Origin: Solirubrobacterales bacterium
GTDB taxonomy: Bacteria > Actinomycetota > Thermoleophilia > Solirubrobacterales > 70-9
DNA: 64,000 nucleotides
Direction of reading: 5' to 3'
Assembly: GCA_023958085.1 (NCBI GenBank)
Contig: JAMLGI010000007.1
Location: forward strand, 62,001 to 126,000
The notes under the pieces: generated by a model
Database searches by the model: none
Told to the model about the DNA's origin: nothing
Seen by the model: only the letters and a program-made list of their open reading frames with translations
Part shown: in pieces, positions 25,928 through 39,019 of the stretch
Numbering within the stretch: the stretch's first letter is position 1
Layout: each line of letters starts with the position of its first letter
Translations under genes and position numbers: made by a program

Positions 25928-25958
25928 GCAGTTCTGTTCATGAACTGGCAAGAACTGC
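25928..25958 (+). promoter_or_regulatory. Dyad operator-like site before the AbiEi gene
   Basis: GCAGTTCT (25928-25935) mirrors AGAACTGC (25951-25958), and inside lies the perfect palindrome GTTCATGAAC (25936-25945). AbiEi-type proteins are known to repress their own promoters through inverted repeats, so this is a plausible autoregulatory site. Confidence 0.4.
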
Positions 25959-25995
25959 GCACCACCTGTGTTCCTGCGCTGGGCAACCTCGCACC

Positions 25996-26967
25996 ATGCG
26001 CATCAATCCGAAGTACCCGCTTGCCCGAATCCGCCGATATATGTCCAGCCGCCGCTGGGTCGCCCACCGTGCCGAGCTGGTTGCGCTCGGAGTCCGAGAG
26101 AAGCGGATAGACGACCTGGTCAGGTCACAGCGTCTGACCCCTGTGCTGCCCGGCGTATACGCATTCGGGCGAGATATCGAAACCAAGGAAGCGGCATACC
26201 GGGCGGCCTTACTGGCTGCGGGACCGGGGTCGGTCCTGAGCGGCCGGAGCGCCTGTGAGCTCTGGGGCCTGGTTGCGTCCCCGGCGGGTATCCCGCGTCG
26301 GATCACGGTAGCTTCGCCAAGACAGAAGGCGGTCACGGTGTCAAGTCGGTCGAAGGCTCTGGCCCAAACCAGGGTTCGGGTGACCCACCGTAGCCTTGAC
26401 CCGGATGAGCTCCGCCGCCGTAACGGTCTGGACGTGACCTCGCCTGCGCGCTCATTGATCGACTTCGCAGCGGAAGCCACCCCGCGCCAACTGCGATTCG
26501 CCTTCCTTGAGGCCTGTCGTCTCGGGCTGTTCAACCGCCGGGACGTCGCGTACTGCTATCGACGCATCGTGGGTCGCCGAGGGGCGAGAAGACTGAGGCC
26601 ACTGCTGGCCCTCTGGCAACCGGAGCTGGGACGGATCAGATCCGTCCTGGAGGGAACTTTCCTGCTGGCCTGGATCGCGTATGGAGGAGCCATGCCGAAG
26701 GTAAACGCAAAGGTCTTCGGCTACGAAGTCGATGCGTACTGGCCCGACCACGGGCTGGTGGTCGAGCTGGACGGTCGGACCTACCATCGCGGTCCGGTTT
26801 CGCGGGCGCGCGATGCCGAAAAGGACAGATACCTGCGCAGCCGGGGACTCACCGTGCTCCGGTTTGACACCGATGCGGTGAATAAAGCAATCAACCGGGT
26901 GGTCATGGAGGTAGCCAACCATCTGGCACCCTCCCAATCCCGCCGAGGTGTCGACTATCCGGCATAG
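25996..26967 (+). CDS. AbiEi-type antitoxin domain fused to DUF559 nuclease-like domain
   Basis: About 323 residues from ATG 25996. The N-terminal part is an AbiEi-like winged-helix (HRAELVALGVREKRIDDLV, then LPGVYAFG), followed by the usual LSGRSACELWGL segment. The C-terminal ~100 residues resemble DUF559, a Vsr-like PD-(D/E)xK fold: EVDAYWPDHGLVVELDGRTY with RDAEKDRYLRSRGLTVLRF. The acidic pair and lysine expected for such nucleases are visible. No separate AbiEii toxin gene lies next to it. The last residues (SRRGVDYPA) and the stop are encoded within repeat B. Genes of this kind are frequent in actinobacteria; their function is not settled. Confidence 0.75.
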   Translation: MRINPKYPLARIRRYMSSRRWVAHRAELVALGVREKRIDDLVRSQRLTPVLPGVYAFGRDIETKEAAYRAALLAAGPGSVLSGRSACELWGLVASPAGIPRRITVASPRQKAVTVSSRSKALAQTRVRVTHRSLDPDELRRRNGLDVTSPARSLIDFAAEATPRQLRFAFLEACRLGLFNRRDVAYCYRRIVGRRGARRLRPLLALWQPELGRIRSVLEGTFLLAWIAYGGAMPKVNAKVFGYEVDAYWPDHGLVVELDGRTYHRGPVSRARDAEKDRYLRSRGLTVLRFDTDAVNKAINRVVMEVANHLAPSQSRRGVDYPA

Positions 26968-26989
26968 TGCCGGTTTTCCTACACCTCGG
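26943..26989 (+). repeat. 47-nt palindromic repeat, copy B
   Basis: Same design as copy A. The flanks add further pairing (CCCAATCC at 26933-26940 with GGATTGGG at 26991-26998), so the whole forms a long stem at the 3' end of the AbiEi-DUF559 gene. It supplies that gene's stop codon and probably ends its transcript. Confidence 0.85.
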
Positions 26990-27008
26990 TGGATTGGGGG
27001 GGGAGGGG

Positions 27009-27036
27009 TTGATGTCCGCCGTACGAGTGTGATACT
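27009..27036 (+). promoter_or_regulatory. Probable rpoBC promoter
   Basis: TTGATG (27009-27014) and GATACT (27031-27036, preceded by TG) are 16 bases apart. This would give rpoBC its own promoter downstream of the inserted cassette. Confidence 0.5.
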
Positions 27037-27123
27037 TTCTAAGGCTGCGCGAAGTTGCCCCGGTTTTCGCCGCTTTCAGCGCCTGATCACGTGAATCTCT
27101 GACCCCCCGAGGAGTTGCCTCTC

Positions 27124-30648
<3,525 letters not shown>

Positions 30649-30656
<8 letters not shown>

Positions 30657-33600
30657 CGTGATTGACATCAACAACTTCGACGCGATCGAGATCGGTCTCG
30701 CCTCGTCGAAGAAGGTCCGCTCCTGGAGCTGGGGCGAGGTCCTCAAGCCGGAGACGATCAACTACCGGACCCTCAAGCCGGAAAAGGACGGCCTGTTCTG
30801 TGAGCGGATCTTCGGTCCGACCAAGGACTGGGAGTGCTACTGCGGCAAGTACAAGCGGGTCCGCTACAAGGGGATCGTCTGCGAACGCTGCGGCGTCGAG
30901 GTCACCCGGTCCAAGGTCCGCCGTGAGCGCATGGCCCACGTGGACCTGGCCGCGCCGGTTTCGCACATCTGGTTCTTCAAGGGTGTGCCCTCCCGGATCG
31001 GCTACCTGCTCGACATCGCGCCGAAGGAGCTGGAGAAGGTCCTTTACTTCGCGGCATCGATCGTCACCTGGGTCGACGAAGAGGCCCGGGCCAAGGACTC
31101 GGCCGCTCTCGAGCAGGAAGTCGAGAAGGAGATCGCCGAGTACGAGAGCGAAGGCCAGCGTTCGACCCATGAACTCGACGAGTCGCTGAAGCGGCGGATC
31201 AAGTACATCGAGAGTGGCAGCCAGACCAAGTTCAACGACGAGGACCATCTCTGGGCGGATGCGCTCGGCTACACCGCAGCCCAGCTCCGGAAGCTGAGTG
31301 ACGACGACAAGGCGAAGCAGATCAAGGAGCTGACCAAGGCCTTCCAGGCGGAGATCAGCGACACCGAGGCCTACATCGAGGAAGCGATCGAGCGCCTCGA
31401 ACGGGTCTGGAAGACCTTCCAGACGATGAAGCCGAAGGATGTGATCAACGACGAGACCGATTTCCGGGAACTCAAGGACCGGTTCGGCTCGCCGTTCGGC
31501 TGGGGCGAGTACTTCCGCGGCGGCATGGGTGCCGAATCGGTGCGTGACCTGCTCGAACAGGTCGACCTCGAGGCGACCTGCGCCGAGCTCGAAGACCAGA
31601 TCAACACCGCCAAGGGCCAGAAGCAGGCCCGTGCGGTCAAGCGGCTCAAGGTGGCTTCGGCCTTCCTCAAGTCCGAGAACCGCCCGGAGTGGATGGTGCT
31701 CGACTGCATCCCGGTGATCCCGCCGGAGCTGCGGCCGATGGTCCAGCTCGACGGTGGCCGGTTCGCCACCTCGGACCTGAACGACCTCTACCGCCGGGTG
31801 ATCAACCGGAACAACCGCCTGAAGCGCCTGCTCGATCTCGGTGCCCCCGAGATCATCGTCAACAACGAGAAGCGGATGCTTCAGGAGTCGGTCGACGCCC
31901 TGTTCGACAACGGCCGTCGCGGCCGTCCGGTCACCGGACCGGGCAACCGGGCGCTGAAGTCGCTCTCCGACATGCTCAAGGGCAAGCAGGGCCGGTTCCG
32001 TCAGAACCTGCTCGGCAAGCGGGTCGACTACTCCGGCCGTTCGGTGATCGTTGCCGGCCCTTCGCTCAAACTGCACCAATGCGGACTGCCGAAGCTGATG
32101 GCGCTGGAGCTGTTCAAGCCGTTCATCATGGCCCAGCTGGTCGAACGCAAGGCGGTCCAGAACATCAAGGCCGCCAAGAAGATGGTCGAGTCGATGGTGC
32201 CCGAGGTCTGGGATGTGCTCGAGGAAGTGATCGAGGAGCATCCGGTCCTGCTGAACCGCGCTCCGACGCTCCACCGGCTCGGGATCCAGGCCTTCGAGCC
32301 GATCCTGGTCGAGGGCAAGGCGATCCAGGTCCATCCGTTGGTCTGCTCGGCCTTCAACGCCGACTTCGACGGGGACCAGATGGCGGTTCACGTGCCGCTG
32401 TCGGCCGAAGCCCAGGCCGAGGCCCGGGTGCTGATGCTGTCCGCGAACAACATCCTCTCGCCGGCCCACGGGGCGCCCCTGGCCACCCCGACCCAGGACA
32501 TGGTGCTCGGTCTCTACTACCTGACCTACTCGGAGGAGGACGTCGAGGGGGTCGAGGCTGCTTCGATCGAGCCGAGGCCGCACGCCTTCCGGACCGCCCA
32601 GGAGGCTGAGCTCGCCTACGAGAACGGCGTGGTCGCACTCCACGACTTCGCCGAGTTCCGGCAGCCGGGCAAGGATCACTTCCTGACCACGGTCGGTCGG
32701 ATCCTGTTCAACGACGCGATCGAACGGGCCCTCGAAGTGGCACTCGACGGGGAGTTCGATCCTTCGCAGTACGAGTACGTGAACAAGCCGCTGAGGAAGA
32801 AGGACATCAACAGCCTGGTCGGCTGGCTGGTCGACACCTACGGCGCTGCCGCAATCTCCCAGGTGCTGGATGCCTTCAAGGATCTCGGTTTCCGGTTCGC
32901 CTCGCGGGCCGGGATCACGGTCTCCAAGAACAACGTGGTGCCGCCGCCGGAGAAGGACGAGATCCTCGCCAAGTACGACGCCGAGACCGCTCGCATCCAG
33001 GCGGAGTTCGACGAGGGTTGGCACACCGCCGAGGAGCGGCACAAGCAGGTCACCGAGATGTGGAACCAGGCGACCGAGGAGGTCGGGCAGGCGATGGAGG
33101 ACAACCTCCGCCAGCTCAACCCGATCTTCATGATGGCCAACTCCGGCGCCCGTGGCTCCTTCAAGCAGATCCGCCAGCTGGCCGGAATGCGCGGCCTGAT
33201 GGCCAATCCGAAGGGCGAGATCATCGAGCGCCCGATCAAGTCCAACTTCATCGAGGGTCTCTCCGTGGGCGAGTACTTCATCTCGACCCACGGTGCCCGG
33301 AAGGGACTGGCCGACACGGCTCTGCGGACGGCCGACTCGGGTTACCTGACCCGCCGTCTGGTCGACGTCGCCCAGGACGTGATCGTACGTACCGATGACT
33401 GCAAGACCAGGGAGTTCATCGAGATGTCGGTCTTCCAGGACGGCGATGCGAACCGGAATCTGGTCGGACGAGTCGTCTCGAAGAAGCTCGCTGCCCCGGA
33501 TGGGTCCGATCTGCTCAAGAAGAACCAGTTGATCGACAAGGACGATCTGGTCGCCATCGCCGCGGCATTCGAGGGCGAGGAAGCCGCCACCGTTCCGGTC

Positions 33601-34662
33601 CGCTCACCGTTCAAGTGTGAGTCCGAACGGGGCGTCTGCCGTTCCTGCTACGGCGTCGCACCGGCGACCGGCAACCTGGTCGAGATCGGTGACTCGGTCG
33701 GAACCATCGCCGCCCAGTCGATCGGTGAGCCGGGTACCCAGCTCACCATGCGGACCTTCCATACCGGTGGCGTCGCCGGACAGGACATCACCCAGGGTCT
33801 TCCCCGAGTGGTCGAGCTGTTCGAGGCCCGCAAGCCGAAGGGTCTGGCCCAGATGGCGGAAGTCGAAGGCAAGGTCTCGATCGAGTCCACCGAGAAGGCG
33901 GTCACCGTCACCGTCATGGAGTCGAGCGGAGAGGAAAGTTCCTACTCGTTCACCCCGCGGACCCGCCTGCTGGTCAAGAGCGGCGACAAGGTCGAGGTCG
34001 GGCAGCAGCTCAACGAGGGCTCGCTCAACCCGGCCGACGTGCTGGCGATTCGCGGTCGGACCGCGATCGAGCAGTACCTGGTGGCCGAGGTCCAGAACGT
34101 CTACAAGGTGCAGGGCGTCGAGATCGACGACAAGCACATCGAGGTCATCGTGCGCCAGATGCTGAAGCGGGTGGAGGTTGAGACCAAGGGTTCGACCGAT
34201 CTCCTGCCGGGTCAGCTCGAGGACCGGCACGCACTTGCCGCGATCAACAAGAAGGTCAAGGCGGAGGGCGGCACAGCCGCCAAGTCGAAGGAGCGGATCC
34301 TCGGTCTGACCAAGGCCTCGCTGGCGACCAAGTCGTTCCTCTCGGCAGCCTCCTTCCAGGAGACCACCAAGGTGTTGACCGACGCTGCCCTGGAAGGCAA
34401 GCGGGACCGCCTGGTCGGTCTCAAGGAGAACGTGATCATCGGCAAGCTGATCCCGGCCGCAACCGGGCTGAAGCGTTACCGCACGATGACGGTCGAACCG
34501 GCCGAGCCGTTCGTGCCGGCCGAGGAGACTGTTCTGCTCGCCGATGACGATCTGCTGGGCGAGAGTGGCGAGTCGGCCGGTGGCGCCGACGGGTTCGGCG
34601 AAGCCTTCGCCAACGAGCTCGAAGGCATCTCCCAGGAGATCGACGCCGGCTCCGAGCAGTAG
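30649..34662 (+). CDS. rpoC: RNA polymerase beta' subunit
   Basis: 1,337 residues from ATG 30649, overlapping rpoB by eight bases. The N-terminal zinc finger ([20 protein letters not shown]) is present, as are the active-site loop [12 protein letters not shown] holding the Mg-binding aspartates, the bridge-helix region ([14 protein letters not shown]), and the second zinc site ([12 protein letters not shown]). It forms the catalytic core with RpoB and RpoA. The tail is acidic and Gly-rich. A strong terminator follows. Confidence 0.97.
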
Positions 34663-34721
34663 CCGTCCACCCGGCCCGATCCGGGGAGAGCCCCGTCAGG
34701 CCGGGCCGAAAGCAAGCAGCA

Positions 34722-34751
34722 CGAGAAGGGCGCCACATGGCGCCCTTCTCG
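34722..34751 (+). terminator. Intrinsic terminator after rpoC
   Basis: CGAGAAGGGCGCC pairs perfectly with GGCGCCCTTCTCG (13 bp) around ACAT. Confidence 0.85.
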
Positions 34752-34811
34752 ATTGCCGCATCTTCGCGTTGAAACGGTCTTCACCGGGGGAGGGGTCTGC
34801 CGGAGTTTTTC

Positions 34812-34840
34812 TGACCCCTCGCCGGGTTGCGCGATAGCTT
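34812..34840 (+). promoter_or_regulatory. Promoter of the phosphodiesterase gene
   Basis: TGACCC and TAGCTT are 17 bases apart. The -10 box ends seven bases before ATG 34848, which predicts a leaderless mRNA. Confidence 0.4.
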
Positions 34841-34847
34841 GTCCGGT

Positions 34848-36077
34848 ATGGAGTTGCTGCGAAGCAGGGAATCGGGGAGCATTGTCCTGGCGACGATCTG
34901 GGTCCTCGCCGCGTTGCTGGGGTCGGGCTGGCTCTCATCGCCGGCCGGGGCGGCTGACGTTCACGCCCATCGCGGCGGGCCGAACGCGGAGGGAGTCGCG
35001 GCCTACCCGGAGAACTCGATGCCTGCCTTCCGGCACGCCCTGGCCCGGGGCTGGACGATCGAGTTCGACCTGATGCGATCCTCGGACGGGACGGCGGTCG
35101 TCATGCACGACAGCACGCTCGACCGCACCTCGAACTGCGACGGGATGGTGAACTCAAAGACCTGGGCGCAGATCCGCGCCTGTGAACTGGACGTGATCGG
35201 GATCGACGCGGCCGCCGAAAACCTGCCCCAGGGGGACTCCCGCCGTGCCCCGATTCCGCAGCTCTCCGATGTCCTCACCCTGCTCAGGCAGACCGGCGGC
35301 CGGGCGAACATCGAGGTCAAGGACCTGACCAGCGGCTTTCCGGAGCAGGTCTACCGGCAGATCAACTCATCCGGGGTGAAGACCGGGAAGATGATCGTCC
35401 AGAACTTCGCCGCCCCTTTCCTGGAGCCGGTGCCCGAACTGCTTCCCGGAGCCGGGATCTCGCTGCTGATCCTGAACCGCAGCGAGTACTACTTCAACAA
35501 GGCCCGGGAGGTCCACGCGAACTGGATCTCGCCCAACTGGTTCAACGACGTGGTCAACCCGGGGCAGTACGTCGCCAACGCCCACGCCCAGGGACTCAAG
35601 GTGGTCCCGTGGACCCTCGACGAGGAACCCGATCTGCTGGCGGCCGGGACCGCCGGGGTGGACGCCGTGATCTCGAATGATCCGACCCGGGCCCAGCGAC
35701 TGGTCGGCCCCCGTCCGGCGCCGGCCCCGAAACTCTCGATGCGGGTCCGCCGGCTCGGCTCGGGACTGGTCCGACCGGGTCAGCGCCGCACGTTCTCGGT
35801 GACCGTGGTCAACTCCGGACGGGTGGCTTCCGGTCCGGTCCGGCTGAACGCTGCGTTCCCGGGCCGGTTGCTGCGGCTGGACGGCGGGACGAAACGCAGC
35901 CTTTCCAGCCTGCCGGCGGAGGACAGCCGGGTCGTCCGGCTCCGGTTCCGGGTCAGGACGAACGCGAAAGCGAAGCGCAAGGTCCGGATCGTGTTCTCCG
36001 CCCGGCAGAGCGGACCGGACTCCGCACCGACTCTTCGCAGAAGCGCGAACCTCCGCATCCTGCCCCGGCGCAGGTAG
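34848..36077 (+). CDS. Exported glycerophosphodiester phosphodiesterase
   Basis: 409 residues. A signal segment (SIVLATIWVLAALLGSGWL...SPAGAA) is followed by a GDPD TIM-barrel at residues ~45-290: HAHRGG, YPENSMPAFRHAL, EFDLMRSSDGTAVVMHD and LDRT contain the catalytic histidines and metal-binding acids. The family hydrolyses glycerophosphodiesters to glycerol-3-phosphate and an alcohol. The C-terminal ~115 residues form a CARDB/DUF11-like beta domain (VRPGQRRTFSVTVVNSGRV), related in style to the surface proteins at the start of the window. It probably acts outside the membrane on lipid or wall-polymer debris. Confidence 0.85.
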   Translation: MELLRSRESGSIVLATIWVLAALLGSGWLSSPAGAADVHAHRGGPNAEGVAAYPENSMPAFRHALARGWTIEFDLMRSSDGTAVVMHDSTLDRTSNCDGMVNSKTWAQIRACELDVIGIDAAAENLPQGDSRRAPIPQLSDVLTLLRQTGGRANIEVKDLTSGFPEQVYRQINSSGVKTGKMIVQNFAAPFLEPVPELLPGAGISLLILNRSEYYFNKAREVHANWISPNWFNDVVNPGQYVANAHAQGLKVVPWTLDEEPDLLAAGTAGVDAVISNDPTRAQRLVGPRPAPAPKLSMRVRRLGSGLVRPGQRRTFSVTVVNSGRVASGPVRLNAAFPGRLLRLDGGTKRSLSSLPAEDSRVVRLRFRVRTNAKAKRKVRIVFSARQSGPDSAPTLRRSANLRILPRRR

Positions 36078-36125
36078 TGACACGAGAGCGTGTCGTCTGC
36101 CGGGGCAACCTCGTAGGATTCGCCC

Positions 36126-37607
36126 ATGAGCCAGCGTCCTGAATCCCGGGCCGGGTTCAACCCCGCGATCGAAGCCGCGCCGGACGCCGCATCCGGGTCC
36201 GTAGGGGAACCGGGCAGGACCACCTCGACAGCGTCGCGTCCGATCCTCCGGGAGCCCGGCAACTCCGACGTCAGGCCGCGGGTCTGCGTGATCGGGGCAG
36301 GGTCCTCGGGGATGACCGCTTGCCGCAGTCTCGCCGTCCGGGGGATCGACTTCGAGTGCTACGAGCTCGGCTCCGAAACCGGGGGAATCTGGCGCTACGA
36401 GAACGACAACGAGCGGTCGGCAGCCTACCTCTCCCTGCACATCAACACCTCCCGCCAGATGATGTCCTACGCGGCCCACCCGATGCCGGACCACTACCCG
36501 GACTATCCCGATCACTTCCAGATCGCCGACTACTTCGACGACTTCATCGATCGCTTCGGGCTGCGGGAACGGATCACCTTCAACACCGAGGTGACCTCGG
36601 TCCGACCGGACGGGGCGCATCGCTGGCAGGTGACGCTGCTCGATGCCGCCGGGGCAGAGCGGACCGAGGAGTTCACCGATGTGCTCGTCTGCAGCGGACA
36701 CCACTGGGACGCCCGCTGGCCGGAACCGGCCTTCCCGGGTTCGGATCAGTTCGAGGGGCTTCAGCTTCACGCCCACGACTACCGCACTCCCGACATCTTT
36801 GAAGGCAAGCGCGTCCTGGTGCTCGGAATCGGCAACTCCGCCACCGACATCTCGGTCGAGGCATCGCGGGTGGCGGACGCCACCTTCCTCGCAATGCGGC
36901 GGGGAGCGTGGATCCTGCCCAAGTACCTCTTCGGGCGACCGACCGATCGGGCCACCTCCGGTCCGTTCACGCGAGCCCCGATCTGGATTCAGAGCATCTT
37001 CATGTGGCTGCTGCTCCGGATCCACGTCGGTCGGCTCTCCGACTACGGGCTGCCGAAGCCCGATCACCTGCCGCTCCAGGCGCACCCCACCATTTCCGAC
37101 GAGCTCCTTGGCCGTCTCGGGCACGGAGACATCACGGTCAAACCGAACATCGATCGTCTCGAAAAGGACACCGTCGTCTTCACCGACGGGAGCCGTGAGC
37201 GGATCGACGTGATCGTCTACTGCACCGGATACCGAATCACCTTCCCCTTCCTCAGCCCGGAGATCATCGACACCGGCGACAATCGCGTCGACCTCTACCG
37301 GCGGGTCGCATCGCCGGAACACGAGGGCCTGTACTTCATCGGTCTGATCCAGCCACTCGGCGCGATCATGCCGTTGGCCGAGGCCCAGGCCGAGTGGGTG
37401 GCGGAGCTGGTCAGCGGTGTCGGAGCCCTGCCCTCACGGTCCGCGATGGCCCGCGAGATCGCAATCGAGCAGGACCGCATGAAGCGCCGCTACGTGACCT
37501 CACGCCGGCACACGATCCAGGTCGACTTCGAGGACTACCTGCGGCTGGTTTCGGCGGAAAGGGAACGCTCCCGTGAGCGAGCCCTTTCCTTCAGCGCATC
37601 GGCGTGA
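36126..37607 (+). CDS. Flavin-containing monooxygenase family protein
   Basis: 493 residues. The FAD-binding motif VIGAGSSGMTACRSL, a second nucleotide motif VLGIGNSATDISVEAS for NADPH, and the FMO-type linker EGLQLHAHDYR are visible. CSGHHWDARWPE is also typical of the family. FMOs oxygenate soft nucleophiles (N or S) or, in Baeyer-Villiger types, ketones; the substrate cannot be told here. A ~50-residue unstructured N-terminal part precedes the fold. TAGGAT lies six bases before ATG 36126, suggesting leaderless transcription. The 3' end overlaps a small convergent gene. Confidence 0.85.
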   Translation: MSQRPESRAGFNPAIEAAPDAASGSVGEPGRTTSTASRPILREPGNSDVRPRVCVIGAGSSGMTACRSLAVRGIDFECYELGSETGGIWRYENDNERSAAYLSLHINTSRQMMSYAAHPMPDHYPDYPDHFQIADYFDDFIDRFGLRERITFNTEVTSVRPDGAHRWQVTLLDAAGAERTEEFTDVLVCSGHHWDARWPEPAFPGSDQFEGLQLHAHDYRTPDIFEGKRVLVLGIGNSATDISVEASRVADATFLAMRRGAWILPKYLFGRPTDRATSGPFTRAPIWIQSIFMWLLLRIHVGRLSDYGLPKPDHLPLQAHPTISDELLGRLGHGDITVKPNIDRLEKDTVVFTDGSRERIDVIVYCTGYRITFPFLSPEIIDTGDNRVDLYRRVASPEHEGLYFIGLIQPLGAIMPLAEAQAEWVAELVSGVGALPSRSAMAREIAIEQDRMKRRYVTSRRHTIQVDFEDYLRLVSAERERSRERALSFSASA

Positions 37608-37846
37608 GCGGGACGCCGGGCGCGAGCCGGCTCCGGACCGGTCAGCGTGCCACCGTGGGGGCCGCGCCGCGGTCCGAACGGACGTCGGGGCGGCCGATCG
37701 GGACGGATCCTGGCCGAGCCACCGTCATCGGTGCTGGCTTCCGGCTTGGCGTTCTTCGGGTTCGCCCACCAGAGCAGCCAGATCATCCCGAGCACGGGGA
37801 TCTTCAGCACGACGAGCAGGAAGAAGACGGGCAGAAAACCTTCCAT
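37535..37846 (-). CDS. Small single-pass membrane protein
   Basis: About 103 residues from the ATG at 37846 (an ATG at 37864 adds six residues). One hydrophobic stretch ([22 protein letters not shown] in two overlapping parts) is followed by WWANPKNAK and a basic, proline- and arginine-rich tail. The membrane part looks genuine and matches the design of small actinobacterial membrane proteins. The tail end, which overlaps the monooxygenase gene by 73 bases, may be less meaningful. Function unknown. Confidence 0.5.
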   Translation of the reverse strand: MEGFLPVFFLLVVLKIPVLGMIWLLWWANPKNAKPEASTDDGGSARIRPDRPPRRPFGPRRGPHGGTLTGPEPARARRPAHADALKERARSRERSLSAETSRR

Positions 37847-38058
37847 CCGGGGGAGTGTACCCATTTTCTGCGGGTTTACCCGGAGCCGCAGTTTCGGTTC
37901 TCCCGAGCCCCGGCAGGCTCCTTTCGGCTACCCGATCGGACCTGTCAATCCGAAAAGACCGGTGGGCCGAACCTGCCCTCGACCCGGTGGCCGTCGCCGA
38001 TTCCCGGCCGCAACACCCGGTCGACAGGTCCGACGGGGCGCAGCTCCCATCGGACCTG

Positions 38059-38064
38059 TAGTAT
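38059..38064 (+). promoter_or_regulatory. -10 box of the rpsL promoter
   Basis: TAGTAT ends eight bases before the GTG of rpsL. There is no Shine-Dalgarno, so a leaderless mRNA is likely. No clear -35 box is seen. Confidence 0.45.
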
Positions 38065-38072
38065 CTGCCGCC

Positions 38073-38468
38073 GTGCCTAATACCAATCAACTCGTACGCA
38101 AGGGTCGCAAACGACCCAGCAAGAAAGTGACCACCCCCGGCCTCAAGTCAGGCCAGGGCAACAAGAAGAAGGTCGCCGCTCCGCAGCGCCGCGGAGTCTG
38201 CACCCGTGTTGCCACCGTGACCCCGAGGAAGCCGAACTCGGCCCTCCGGAAGATCGCCCGTGTGCGGCTCGCCCACGGCATGGAGGTCACCGCGTACATC
38301 CCCGGTGAGGGGCACAACCTGCAGGAACACTCCGTCGTCCTGATCAGAGGCGGCCGAGTCAAGGATCTTCCGGGCGTGCGCTACAAGGTTGTTCGCGGCA
38401 CGCTCGACGCGGCCGGCGTGTCCGACCGCAAGCAGGCCCGGTCCCGCTACGGGGTCAAGGCGAGCTGA
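38073..38468 (+). CDS. rpsL: Ribosomal protein uS12
   Basis: 131 residues from GTG 38073 ([15 protein letters not shown]). It sits at the decoding centre of the small subunit. The two lysines linked to streptomycin response are present in [11 protein letters not shown] and [13 protein letters not shown], so this is the sensitive type. Its TGA overlaps the ATG of rpsG. Confidence 0.96.
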   Translation: MPNTNQLVRKGRKRPSKKVTTPGLKSGQGNKKKVAAPQRRGVCTRVATVTPRKPNSALRKIARVRLAHGMEVTAYIPGEGHNLQEHSVVLIRGGRVKDLPGVRYKVVRGTLDAAGVSDRKQARSRYGVKAS

Positions 38469-38938
38469 TGGCCCGCCGTTCCGCCGCTTCGATCCGTCCG
38501 GTCGAAGCCGACACCAAGTACCGCAGCCGGCTGGTCCAGCAGATCATCAACAAGGTGATGCGCGACGGCAAGAAGTCGACCGCCGAGCGGATCACTTACG
38601 ACGCACTCGACCTGGTTGCCGAACGCTCCGGTGAGGACGCGGTCGAGACCCTGGAAGAGGCGATCAAGCAGCTGACTCCGTCGCTCGAGGTCCGGTCCCG
38701 CCGGGTCGGCGGCGCCACCTACCAGGTCCCGGTCGAGGTTCCGACCCGCCGGGCACGCACCCTCGCGGTGCGCTGGATGGTCGATTTCGCCCGCAACCGC
38801 AACGAGTACGCCATGTCCGAGCGGCTCGCCGGCGAGATCCTCGACGCGACCCGCCAGCAGGGCGGCGCCTACAAGCGGAAGGACGACATCTTCCGTATGG
38901 CGCAGGCGAACAAGGCGTTCGCCCACTACCGCTGGTAA
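38468..38938 (+). CDS. rpsG: Ribosomal protein uS7
   Basis: 156 residues, the usual length. Motifs: YRSRLVQQIINKVMRDGKKS and GGATYQVPVEV, with the C-terminal FAHYRW. It starts the assembly of the 30S head. In the usual str operon fusA and tuf follow directly; here an inverted block of three genes intervenes. Confidence 0.96.
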   Translation: MARRSAASIRPVEADTKYRSRLVQQIINKVMRDGKKSTAERITYDALDLVAERSGEDAVETLEEAIKQLTPSLEVRSRRVGGATYQVPVEVPTRRARTLAVRWMVDFARNRNEYAMSERLAGEILDATRQQGGAYKRKDDIFRMAQANKAFAHYRW

Positions 38939-38953
38939 TCGCCGAGGACACCA

Positions 38954-39011
38954 TCGAGGTGTCGCTTATTCGGCATAATCCCGGGTTTTCGACACCTCGG
39001 CGGATTTTTTT
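38954..39011 (+). terminator. Palindromic repeat copy C, acting as terminator
   Basis: The first 47 bases match repeat B at about 38 positions, with arms CGAGGTGTCG/CGACACCTCG. They are followed by a run of eight T, so this copy has the form of a Rho-independent terminator after rpsG. Because the next gene is convergent, it may serve both strands. In the same frame as the other copies it reads RGVAYSA then a stop. Confidence 0.75.
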
Positions 39012-39019
39012 TGGGGGGG

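Larger units (their letters stand above)
25842..26989 (+). mobile_element. AbiEi-DUF559 cassette between direct palindromic repeats
   Basis: A 1.15-kb unit made of repeat A, a dyad-symmetric upstream region, one gene and repeat B lies between rplL and rpoB, which are normally adjacent. The repeats are in the same orientation and are 94% identical. The gene's last codons and stop lie inside repeat B. This looks like a discrete inserted unit, though no transposase is present and no target duplication was found. Confidence 0.5.

Noticed and set aside
25842-26989. Insertion sequence with transposase
   Set aside because: The only gene is AbiEi-DUF559; no transposase motif was found, and the flanking repeats are direct copies of a palindrome and not terminal inverted repeats of an IS.
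37573-38061. Plus-strand frames between the monooxygenase and rpsL
   Set aside because: They have low-complexity Arg/Pro/Ser composition and overlap the more convincing minus-strand membrane protein and the rpsL promoter.
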